A stretch of 10,215 nt of DNA from Willaertia magna. Taxonomy: Eukaryota; Heterolobosea; Eutetramitea; Acrasida; Naegleriidae. Position 1 is the stretch's first letter. Each line of letters begins with the position of its first letter. Below are positions 1 through 7,074 of the stretch, piece by piece. A model generated the notes under the pieces. That model was given only the letters and a program-made list of their open reading frames with translations. It made no database searches and was not told where the DNA came from. The stretch is taken from assembly GCA_902984215.1 (NCBI GenBank), contig CADWAF010000771.1, positions 1 to 10,215 of the forward strand. The letters run 5' to 3'. The translations under genes were made by a program, and so were the position numbers.

Positions 1-3000
1 GCGAATGCTTTAAGCAATGGAAAATTTAAAAGTAGAAATGGTAAATCAAAATATAATAGAATATATGAATTTGATTATAGATTTAAAAATCAAAATGTCA
101 CTATGGTAGTAACTTCTGTAACTGGACATTTAATGGAAATTGATTTTGAATTAGCTAAAAAGAATTGGCATTCTTGCGATCCTTCTGTTTTAATGGATGT
201 CACTACTCCCGTTTTACATTCTGTACCAAAAAAATCGAAAGATGTTGAAGCCAACTTAATTACAGAAGCTAAAGATGTTACAAAACTAATTTTATGGCTC
301 GATTGTGACAGAGAAGGTGAAAATATAAGTTTTGAAGTAATTGATGTTTGTAAAAAAGTAAATCGCGTTTTAAGTATAGAAAATGGTACAATTTTAAGAG
401 CTAAATTCTCTGAATTAAAACCTCAAGCGATACATAGAGCGATTGCAACGCTTGTTAAACCAAATGAATTAGATTCATTAGCTGTAGAAGCTAGAAAAGA
501 AATTGATTTAAGAATTGGTGCAGCCTTTACTAGATTTCAAACAATGAGATTACGTCAGAAATTTACTGGTCTATCAGAAAGTTTAATAAGTTATGGACCT
601 TGTCAATTCCCAACATTAGGATTTGTTGTGAGAAGAGATTTAATTATTAAAAACTTTCAGCCTGAAAAGTTTTGGTATATTAAATGTACTCATATTAAAG
701 AAGAAGAAGGAAAAGTTGAATTATTATGGAAAAGAGGTAGACTTTTTGATCAATTAGCTTGTATTGTTATTTATGAACTTTGTGTGGAGAACCCTTTAGC
801 TAGAGTTATTAGAGTTCAACGTAAGGAAAGAAGGAAAAAGAAACCCGTTCCTTTAAATACAGTTGAACTACAAAAGTTAGCTTCTAGAAAGTTAAAGTTT
901 GGAGCGCATGAGACAATGACGCTAGCTGAAACTTTATATAATAAAGGTTTTATAAGTTATCCTAGAACGGAAACGAATAAGTTTACCTTTTCAGATGATG
1001 AATTTGGAATGTTAATACAAGAACATACTAATGATAGTAATTGGGGAAGTTATGCAGATAGTTTATTAAATCAAGGTAAATATCAAAGACCATATTTTGG
1101 TAATTCAGATGATAAAGCGCATCCTCCTATTCATCCTATTAAGGGTGGTTTTACTTCTAGCAATTCAAAAGAAGAACAACTTTATGAATTAATTGTTAGA
1201 CACTTTCTCGCTTGTTGTTCTCAAGATGCTATTGGTTTTGAAACGAAATCTCAAATAACTATTGCAAATGAAGAATTTACTTGTTCAGGCTTGATGGTTA
1301 CACAAAAGAATTATCTTGATATTTGGAAATATGATCAATGGTCAGATAAAACAATACCTGTATTTATGGAGGGTGAAACTTTTACTCCAACTTCTTTAAT
1401 GATGGAAGAAGGTGAAACTAGAGCTCCACCACATTTATCTGAATCTGATTTAATTGCTTGTATGGATAGTAATGGGATTGGAACAGATGCTACAATAGCT
1501 CAACATATTAAAACAATTCAGGAACGTCAATATGTCACAAAGAAAGGGAATAGATTTGAGGCAACTAATTTGGGAATAGCATTAGTACAAGCCTATGATT
1601 TAATTGGATATGAATTATCACAACCTAATTTAAGAGCTAAAATGGAAAAGGATATGATTGACATAAGTAGAGGAATATCAACTAAAGATTTAGTTGTGAC
1701 ACAAAGTTTAACAATGTACAAACATATATTTTCGAAAATTACTCAAACTGCGATAATGATAGACAAATCTGTTGGACAATATTATAAAAGTATAGGAGAA
1801 GGTGGACAAAGTAAAGTTCTATTCAGAGCTTTTTCTGCTTGTGGTGTTTGTGAACAATACATGGATCTGAAATGTCAAGGGGAGACAAGATTTCTTTTTT
1901 GTGGTAGTTGTAAGGAATCTTATACGTTGCCTGGTAAAGGTGAGCTTACAGTTGTAGATCATAATTGCCCTATTTGTAATTTCCAAGCTATTTCAGTTAC
2001 CACACAAAAGGGTACTAATTATAATGTATGTCCTAGTTGCTTTTCAAATCCACCTGAAATTGAAAATTGTGAGGAATCTTTTGTTTCAGGATTTAGATGT
2101 TTTAATTGTACACATCCTACATGTCCACTTTCAAAGAAGAGAGATAATAGTAACTTTGTTAAACGTTGTGAATTATGTGGAAATGGTATGGTTTTAAGAC
2201 AAACAAAGTCAACTGGTGCACCATTTATTGGATGTAAAGGTTTTCCAAATTGTAATAATTCTTATTGGTTACCTAGTGCCTCTGAAAGTGTAGAGATTTC
2301 TAATGATAAGTGTGACAATTGTTCACACGGAAATGATACTGTTTATAAACTGAGGTTTAAGTTCCAAAGTTCTGCCTCTCTTCCCCCTGGTGTAGGTAAT
2401 GAACATACTACTTGTGTGTTTTGTGATAATAATTTTAAAGATTATTTTAATATACGAAGTAGTAGTAATAGTGGTAATACATCCAATAGAACAAACAATT
2501 TTAATAATAACAACAATACAAATAACAGTCCATTCCAAAATACAATAAGTCAAAGAAAAACCACCACTGCTAGCAATAGAAATGTACGAAATTCACTATC
2601 CCCATCTAAAGGTCAACGAACCTTAGATTCAATGCTTGGAAAGAGGGATACTCAAACACGACCTGCTAATAACTTTAATTCAAAAAATAATAATTCGCAA
2701 GTCAACGTAACTATGACTAGAACTAACAGTTTTAATAATAATAATTTCAACAATAATAGTAATAACAGAAATACGTCAACTACTAATAACAACAGAAATA
2801 ATGCCTTTAACAATAATAATAACAAAAGAAGCAATAATAACAATAATAATAATGGAGAACCTGTTGTTTGTACACATTGTGGAGAAACATGTATCATATT
2901 ATCTTGTAAACAAGGAGCAAACACAGGTAGAAGATTTTACAAATGCTCTCACTTTAAAGAAACAGACAAAGCAGAAACCTGCGCTAAGTTTTTCGAATGG

Positions 3001-3021
3001 GTTGACCCACCAAATAATTAA
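1..3021 (+). CDS. TOP3A: DNA topoisomerase III alpha (5' partial)
   Basis: Type IA topoisomerase that cuts and passes single strands; with a RecQ/BLM-type helicase and RMI1 the family dissolves double Holliday junctions in the nucleus. The frame is open from base 1 and the first codons already match the Toprim region (RIYEFDY, then TSVTGH), so the true start lies upstream and the ATG at 103 is internal. The metal-binding DCDREGEN motif is at 301-324. The catalytic tyrosine, in GFISYPRTETN, is codon 958-960. CQFPTLGFVV and TRFQTMRLR favour the alpha over the beta paralogue. After the core come Cys-pair zinc motifs at about 1840-1911, 1966-2040, 2164-2256 (CELC to FPNC) and 2311-2424, then an Asn/Ser/Thr-rich linker (about 2455-2853) and a C-terminal GRF zinc finger (about 2857-3006). 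About 1006 residues are visible, close to the human length of about 1000. No intron is needed in the visible part. Confidence 0.95.
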   Translation, partial: ANALSNGKFKSRNGKSKYNRIYEFDYRFKNQNVTMVVTSVTGHLMEIDFELAKKNWHSCDPSVLMDVTTPVLHSVPKKSKDVEANLITEAKDVTKLILWLDCDREGENISFEVIDVCKKVNRVLSIENGTILRAKFSELKPQAIHRAIATLVKPNELDSLAVEARKEIDLRIGAAFTRFQTMRLRQKFTGLSESLISYGPCQFPTLGFVVRRDLIIKNFQPEKFWYIKCTHIKEEEGKVELLWKRGRLFDQLACIVIYELCVENPLARVIRVQRKERRKKKPVPLNTVELQKLASRKLKFGAHETMTLAETLYNKGFISYPRTETNKFTFSDDEFGMLIQEHTNDSNWGSYADSLLNQGKYQRPYFGNSDDKAHPPIHPIKGGFTSSNSKEEQLYELIVRHFLACCSQDAIGFETKSQITIANEEFTCSGLMVTQKNYLDIWKYDQWSDKTIPVFMEGETFTPTSLMMEEGETRAPPHLSESDLIACMDSNGIGTDATIAQHIKTIQERQYVTKKGNRFEATNLGIALVQAYDLIGYELSQPNLRAKMEKDMIDISRGISTKDLVVTQSLTMYKHIFSKITQTAIMIDKSVGQYYKSIGEGGQSKVLFRAFSACGVCEQYMDLKCQGETRFLFCGSCKESYTLPGKGELTVVDHNCPICNFQAISVTTQKGTNYNVCPSCFSNPPEIENCEESFVSGFRCFNCTHPTCPLSKKRDNSNFVKRCELCGNGMVLRQTKSTGAPFIGCKGFPNCNNSYWLPSASESVEISNDKCDNCSHGNDTVYKLRFKFQSSASLPPGVGNEHTTCVFCDNNFKDYFNIRSSSNSGNTSNRTNNFNNNNNTNNSPFQNTISQRKTTTASNRNVRNSLSPSKGQRTLDSMLGKRDTQTRPANNFNSKNNNSQVNVTMTRTNSFNNNNFNNNSNNRNTSTTNNNRNNAFNNNNNKRSNNNNNNNGEPVVCTHCGETCIILSCKQGANTGRRFYKCSHFKETDKAETCAKFFEWVDPPNN
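2455..2853 (+). repeat. Asn-codon low-complexity tract in the TOP3A linker
   Basis: AAT/AAC-rich sequence encodes asparagine runs, the longest near 2805-2853, mixed with Ser, Thr and Arg. It separates the last core zinc motif from the GRF finger and is probably a disordered tether. Its reverse strand reads as poly-leucine, which creates a false antisense ORF. Confidence 0.85.
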
Positions 3022-3058
3022 ATACTTTAACAAATTAAACAGTAGCGAAGTGCACTTA

Positions 3059-3064
3059 AATAAA
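3059..3064 (+). terminator. Putative poly(A) signal of TOP3A
   Basis: An AATAAA hexamer lies 38 bp after the TOP3A stop. A second copy is at 3116-3121. Either could direct 3' end formation. The rest of the 210-bp gap before MOB1 is AT-rich, with no other feature I can name; it must hold the MOB1 promoter. Confidence 0.5.
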
Positions 3065-3231
3065 TTATATCAAACCAAAAAGACATTTTATAAAAACAAT
3101 GAAATACGTTCGTAAAATAAAAACTCCAATTTAACCCAAACATTTGACAATTAGGCATAAACATACTTTTTATGACCACCCATTATTTTTACAGACAGCA
3201 AAGTTTGGCTCTATTTTCTCAAGTACAAAAA

Positions 3232-4248
3232 ATGCCATTACTTTCCATTTTGTAGGTATTGTTTTTTTAAATTTTCAAGGCTAATATCGTGTTATGCTTG
3301 GATGTCTTTTGTTGTTATCAAAACAATAATCGGTTTGGAATTTTATATGAAATAGTGGAGGAAATAAGAACAATACCTTTAGACCAAAGAAAAGTCATGG
3401 AGGAAAAAGGAAGGAATTACATAAATTAGCAAAGGGTATGTTTCAACAAGCCTTGTTTTAATTTAATATTAATTCTTTATAATATAGCAACCCTCGGATC
3501 AGGTGATCTAAGTCAAGCGGTCAAATTACCTGCTGGAGAAGATTTGAATGAATGGCTTGCAGTTCACAGTAAGTAATAATTTTACATTGAATGATTATTT
3601 AAATATAAACCTAAATTATTATTTTCCAAAAGCTGTTGATTTCTTCAATACCACCAACTTATTATATGGAAGTATCTCGGAATTTTGTACTAACACCACC
3701 TGTCCAGTTATGAACGCTGGAGTTGAATTTGAATACCTGTAAGTATTACTTGCTAATGATGAAAACGAAGAAGGCTAATAATAATTTATTATTCTATTAT
3801 TTCTATTATATACAAATAGTTGGATGAATCCTGAAGATAATATCACTAAACCAATTCGCGTTTCTGCACCAGAGTATATGGAATACTTAATGTCTTGGAT
3901 TGAAATGAAAATTAATAATGAAACTGTATTTCCACCAAGTCCAAATACTCCTTTCCCAACAAACTTTAAATCTGAAGTTAAACAAATATTTAAACGATTA
4001 TTTAGAGTTTATGCTCATATCTATCATAGCCATCCTGAAGATATTAAGAAAATACATGCAGAACCTCACCTTAATACTGCTTTTAAGGTAAGAATATAAT
4101 TTAATTATTTAATTATTTAAAATTATTTTAGCATTTTTGTATGTTTGTATTTGAATTTGATTTAATTAGTAAGAAGGAATTTGAACCATGTAAAGACGTA
4201 ATGTTGAACTTATTACCAGCCTCTTATCACTCTAAGATTACTAAATAG
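3232..4248 (+). CDS. MOB1: MOB1-type MOB kinase activator (six exons, 223 aa)
   Basis: Zinc-binding scaffold that activates NDR/LATS kinases in Hippo and mitotic-exit signalling. Exons inferred here: 3232-3251, 3356-3435, 3488-3568, 3633-3738, 3820-4087 and 4132-4248. They total 672 nt, so 223 residues plus a TAG stop, close to the family's usual 210-220. All introns are GT-AG and all phases close. The protein follows MOB1 end to end: TFRPKKS near the N-terminus, [46 protein letters not shown], then EAHLNT-like (EPHLNT) and FEFDLI. Zinc ligands are C79, C84, H162 and H167. T14 and T35 align with human MOB1 T12 and T35, the MST/Hippo phosphorylation sites, and E51 is retained. Exons 2-6 are secure by homology. 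The 20-nt first exon is less certain, because its donor (GTAGGT) is weak, but the resulting start (MPLLSIFGG...) resembles plant MOB1 N-termini. Single-frame reading would give only fragments. Confidence 0.9.
3252..3355 (+). other. MOB1 intron 1 (phase 2)
   Basis: 104 bp, GTAGGT donor to AATAG acceptor. Inferred because the exon 2 frame has an upstream stop (TGA at 3348-3350) and no ATG, while the ATG at 3232 joins in frame through this intron. Least certain of the MOB1 introns. Confidence 0.65.
3436..3487 (+). other. MOB1 intron 2 (phase 1)
   Basis: 52 bp, GTATGT to TATAG. Removing it joins the codon for Ala34 and restores the conserved ATLGSG motif. Confidence 0.92.
3569..3632 (+). other. 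MOB1 intron 3 (phase 1)
   Basis: 64 bp, GTAAGT to AAAAG. Removing it restores the AVHTVDFF motif across the Thr61 codon. Confidence 0.92.
3739..3819 (+). other. MOB1 intron 4 (phase 2)
   Basis: 81 bp, GTAAGT to AATAG. Removing it joins FEYL to WMNPED, matching the YEYxWAD region of MOB1. Confidence 0.92.
4088..4131 (+). other. MOB1 intron 5 (phase 0)
   Basis: 44 bp, GTAAGA to TTTAG, the shortest intron in the window, with tandem TTAATTATTT-like sequence inside. It splits the conserved LNT(A/S)FK from HF(C/I). Confidence 0.92.
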
Positions 4249-4311
4249 ATAGATTGGCAACTAGTTCTAAAGTAGACTTTTTTGTTTATTTGTAACCTAT
4301 GTTCTAATTAC

Positions 4312-4317
4312 AATAAA
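4312..4317 (+). terminator. Putative poly(A) signal of MOB1
   Basis: AATAAA lies 63 bp after the MOB1 TAG stop. The remainder of the 214-bp gap to the next gene must hold the promoter and leader of the phosphodiesterase gene. It also has tiny upstream ORFs, for example an ATG at 4403 with a stop after four codons. Confidence 0.5.
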
Positions 4318-4462
4318 ATATACTTTGTATAGCATAATTTACTAGAATTATAAACTATTTTTATAAGCTATCAATATTGTAACCCATTTGCCTCTCTATC
4401 AAATGTTATCTCTGTAATAAGGACGCAATATTATTTTGTTTCTTCTTGGTACTAAAAAAGAC

Positions 4463-5536
4463 ATGATAAAACCTTTAAAAAAAATGGTCTTGTTGCTTCT
4501 AGTGGTTTTTGGTATATGTCTTTTAATTTTGACAATTACATTATCCTTCTTATTGAAGAATAAAACATCTCCTAATGCCAATTTCTTTAATGATATATTA
4601 GTTGGACATCGTGGATGTAGAAATGCTTGTAAAACTGATACATTACCTGAAAATTCATTACCTGCAGTAAAATATGCAATTCAACATGGTGGAGTAAATG
4701 GTGTAGAATTAGATTGTCAATTAACAAAAGATGGTCACATTATAATCTATCATGATACTACAAATACTTCACGTTTATGTTACGGTACAGGTCCATTAGA
4801 AGAAAAAACTGATAAATTAGGAATTGGGAAATTAACATTATCAGAAATTAAAAATCATTTAAGATATAAAGAAGATAAAACTGGAAAAGAAACATTACCT
4901 ACTTTAGAAGAATATATCGAATTTGTATTTTCTTTAGATAAAAATCAAGTAATTATGATTGAAGTGAAACAATTTGATCATCGCGTGGAGGAAATGGCAA
5001 ATGAGCTTTTGAAAATTTACAAAAAATTTCCAAATTTATATCAACAATCTGTAGTTGCAAGTTTTAATCCTTACATGTTGTATGTTGTAAGAAAGAAAGA
5101 TCCAAAAATTGTTACAAATTATCTTTTTAAAAAGGGAATGATTAAGGAAATCATGGAAGCGCTTCTTATTAAAAAAGTTGAAGAAAAGAAACCTTCCGCT
5201 TCTTCCACTTCAACAGCTCCTTTTCCTATTTTTCCTATTGTAGAAAATGTAGAAAAACCAAAACAACCATTTTACTTTCCCGCCTTAGAAAAACTTACTA
5301 CCGTTTTGGATTCCATATTTTTATATTTAAATATTACTTTTATTCCTTGGTTTATTGGAGCTGCTGTTTTAGGTTTTAATACTGAGCTAGCTGAAAATTT
5401 AGATTTTGTAAAAGATTTACAAAAACGTGGATTTGTTACAAATGTTTGGACTGTCAATGAAGAAAGATTAAAGAAAAAATTACAAGAAAATGTAAAGTTA
5501 GCTTTAACTACAGACTTTTTATTTCCAAAATTATAA
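4463..5536 (+). CDS. Glycerophosphodiester phosphodiesterase, N-terminally membrane-anchored
   Basis: Predicted to hydrolyse glycerophosphodiesters to glycerol-3-phosphate (or a lysolipid product) plus an alcohol. The 357-residue protein starts at the first in-frame ATG; the frame extends upstream only to a TTG at 4436, unlikely as a eukaryotic start. Residues 8-31 form a hydrophobic segment after a basic start, so a signal anchor is likely, with the catalytic domain lumenal or extracellular. GDPD signature residues are H49-R50-G51, E63-N64, E82-x-D84, H97-D98, E167 in IEVK, SFNP at 200-203 and VWTVN at 328-332. These supply the metal and acid-base residues of the TIM-barrel family. A Lys/Pro/Ser-rich insertion (about 237-275) and a hydrophobic stretch (about 282-304) interrupt the usual C-terminal half. 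The closest subfamily cannot be fixed by eye. The gene converges on the reductase at 5587. Confidence 0.9.
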   Translation: MIKPLKKMVLLLLVVFGICLLILTITLSFLLKNKTSPNANFFNDILVGHRGCRNACKTDTLPENSLPAVKYAIQHGGVNGVELDCQLTKDGHIIIYHDTTNTSRLCYGTGPLEEKTDKLGIGKLTLSEIKNHLRYKEDKTGKETLPTLEEYIEFVFSLDKNQVIMIEVKQFDHRVEEMANELLKIYKKFPNLYQQSVVASFNPYMLYVVRKKDPKIVTNYLFKKGMIKEIMEALLIKKVEEKKPSASSTSTAPFPIFPIVENVEKPKQPFYFPALEKLTTVLDSIFLYLNITFIPWFIGAAVLGFNTELAENLDFVKDLQKRGFVTNVWTVNEERLKKKLQENVKLALTTDFLFPKL

Positions 5537-5540
5537 AACT

Positions 5541-5549
5541 TTTAATAAA
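5541..5549. terminator. Putative overlapping poly(A) signals for both strands
   Basis: In the 50-bp gap between two convergent stops, AATAAA on the + strand (5544-5549) overlaps ATTAAA on the - strand (5541-5546). A further minus-strand AATAAA equivalent lies inside the last codons of the phosphodiesterase gene (5518-5523). The two transcripts probably overlap at their 3' ends. Confidence 0.5.
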
Positions 5550-5586
5550 ATTAAACAGTAAAAAAATAAAAAATTGTAAAACATAA

Positions 5587-6318
5587 CTATTGTAAAGTTA
5601 ATCCACCATCTACAATAAAATTTTGTCCAGTAATATAACTTGCCTTTTCAGAAAGTAAAAATTCAACAATATTTGCAATATCCTCTGGTTTTCCCTTTTT
5701 AATGTTGGTATTTTGTAAATTATTTATTTCACTTGTCATTTCAGTTTCTATAAACCCAGGACTAACACAATTCACTCTAATATTTTTATAAAGTAATTCT
5801 TGAGCTAAACTTTTTGTAAAACCTAACACTCCAGCTTTTGATGCTGAATAAATGGATTGTCCACTATTTGCCATTTCCGTTCCAATAATGCTTGAAATAT
5901 TTACAATTGAATTATTATTTGAATTATTATTTGTTTTATACATTATATTTCTTAAAACACTTTTTGTAACGTAAATTGTACCTAATAAATTAATTTTTAA
6001 AATTTCTTCAATATCTTCTTGTGGAAATCTAACTAATAATCCATCTTTAGAGATTCCTGCAGCATTTACTAACATATTAATTGAATGTGATTTTTGATGA
6101 TATTCATTTGCAATATTTTTAATAGTTTCATTTACTTGTTCAAAATTACTAACATCACAACAATAATGATATTGATTTGTTAAGCATTCCGATATATTAT
6201 TTCTACTTAATGTAATACAATGAATTCCTTTAGAAATTAATTGTTTTGTTATTTGAAGACCTATTCCTTTTGATCCGCCTGTTATTATTGCCATTTGTGT
6301 TAATTTATTTATCGACAT
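5587..6318 (-). CDS. 3-oxoacyl-ACP reductase / carbonyl reductase (CBR4- and FabG-like SDR)
   Basis: NAD(P)-dependent short-chain dehydrogenase of 243 residues. In this subfamily FabG reduces 3-ketoacyl-ACP, and human CBR4 does so in mitochondrial type II fatty-acid synthesis. Visible motifs: TGGSKGIG dinucleotide loop at 13-20, CDV with D55, NAAG at 85-88, and the catalytic tetrad N110, S143, Y157 and K161 (YSASK). PGFIETEM follows at 187-194 and YITGQ...VDGG at the C-terminus. The stretch NAAGISKDGLLVR closely resembles CBR4/FabG. An Asn-rich insertion (about 130-136) sits just before the catalytic serine strand. No clear mitochondrial presequence is seen: the start has few basic residues and M9 is an alternative start, so location is open. 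Single exon. The 115-bp upstream gap also carries the 3' end of the EF-hand gene. Confidence 0.9.
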   Translation of the reverse strand: MSINKLTQMAIITGGSKGIGLQITKQLISKGIHCITLSRNNISECLTNQYHYCCDVSNFEQVNETIKNIANEYHQKSHSINMLVNAAGISKDGLLVRFPQEDIEEILKINLLGTIYVTKSVLRNIMYKTNNNSNNNSIVNISSIIGTEMANSGQSIYSASKAGVLGFTKSLAQELLYKNIRVNCVSPGFIETEMTSEINNLQNTNIKKGKPEDIANIVEFLLSEKASYITGQNFIVDGGLTLQ

Positions 6319-6433
6319 TTTTTTAAAAATAAAAATTAAAAAATATAAAAAATAATGCCAACAATGTAATCCTTCATTTTCTTTTCACATGGGTTATATT
6401 CGGAATTATTTACTAACATTATAGTCAATGTCA

Positions 6434-6949
6434 TTAGTATTTCGTTTTATTCTTGAAAAGATGGTCACTAAATATTGAATAATTTACTCTATTATTCTTT
6501 TCAAAATCAAATTCCGAATATAACATTTCAATTGAAAAATTAGAAATATATTTATCTTTAACTTTACCAATATTTTCCATTAATAACGTAGAATGTATTG
6601 CTTCTTTAAAATCTTCAATTGAAATATAACCTTTTCTATCTTTATCAAAAGCATTAAATATTTGTCTAATTCTATCTTGATCATCTATTCTTAATAACTT
6701 TTTAGTCATAATTTCAACAAAATAAGATTTTGAAATACCTTTATTTCCTTCAAATAATTGTTTTCTTTCAAATTTTGAAGGTTTAAATCCCATTAATGCT
6801 ATAAAGGCTAATTTATATTCAAATTTTGTTAAATAGCCTTTATCATCAGTATCATAAGTGAAGAATATTTCTTCAATATCCTTTTTCATTCTTTCAGTAA
6901 GTGGAGTATCATTTACATAAAGAAATGGTGATCTTAAAGGCTTTTCCAT
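6434..6949 (-). CDS. EF-hand protein, EFCAB11-like
   Basis: Small calcium-binding-type protein of 171 residues built from four EF-hand-like units. Loop 1 (D33 to E44, DTDDKGYLTKFE) and loop 3 (D102 to D113, DKDRKGYISIED) have acidic residues at positions 1, 3 and 12 with the central Gly. Loop 2 (about 66-79) is degenerate, and loop 4 (D148 to I159) lacks the position-12 acid. GFKPSKFE and QIFNAFDKDRKGYISIEDFKEAI closely resemble human EFCAB11 (GYKPSKIE and HIFTAFD...LTLEDFKKAF), so I place it there rather than with centrin or calmodulin. The cellular role of EFCAB11 is poorly known, so none is assigned. Single exon. It is divergent from the channel gene, with 125 bp between the starts. No canonical AATAAA was seen downstream. 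Confidence 0.85.
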   Translation of the reverse strand: MEKPLRSPFLYVNDTPLTERMKKDIEEIFFTYDTDDKGYLTKFEYKLAFIALMGFKPSKFERKQLFEGNKGISKSYFVEIMTKKLLRIDDQDRIRQIFNAFDKDRKGYISIEDFKEAIHSTLLMENIGKVKDKYISNFSIEMLYSEFDFEKNNRVNYSIFSDHLFKNKTKY

Positions 6950-7074
6950 TATTTATTCTAATTAGTTATTCTTATTAATCGTGCGCAGAAGATGAACTTT
7001 AAGCCTTGTTGTTGTTGTTTTGTTTAAAACTGAAAGGTATTTGTTTAAGCGCTCTTTTTTAAAATTTTTAAAAA
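6950..7074. promoter_or_regulatory. Divergent intergenic region between EF-hand and channel genes
   Basis: These 125 bp must hold promoters and leaders for both genes. It is AT-rich with a GTGCGCAG patch near 6981 and a GTT repeat near 7007-7019. A short ORF (6992-7027, 11 codons plus stop) lies in the channel's possible leader. No promoter element can be named with confidence. Confidence 0.4.

Noticed and set aside
2323..2553. Minus-strand 76-codon ORF inside TOP3A
   Set aside because: Shadow of the TOP3A frame with Ile/Thr-rich translation and no motif.
2652..2924. Minus-strand ORF encoding long leucine runs
   Set aside because: It is the reverse complement of the Asn-codon tract of TOP3A; no independent support.
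2801..3115. Plus-strand ORF overlapping the end of TOP3A
   Set aside because: It is another frame of the GRF finger coding region; the conserved Cys residues exist only in the TOP3A frame.
3548..4099. Two separate small plus-strand ORFs (3548-3742 and 3824-4099)
   Set aside because: They are unspliced readings of MOB1 exons, running into introns at both ends.
4436..4462. TTG start extending the phosphodiesterase by nine residues
   Set aside because: Eukaryotic initiation at TTG is unlikely, and the ATG at 4463 gives a proper basic start before the membrane segment.
4399..4581. Minus-strand 60-codon ORF
   Set aside because: It overlaps the start and signal anchor of the phosphodiesterase and has no recognisable motif.
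5272..5457. Minus-strand ORF inside the phosphodiesterase
   Set aside because: Shadow of a conserved coding region.
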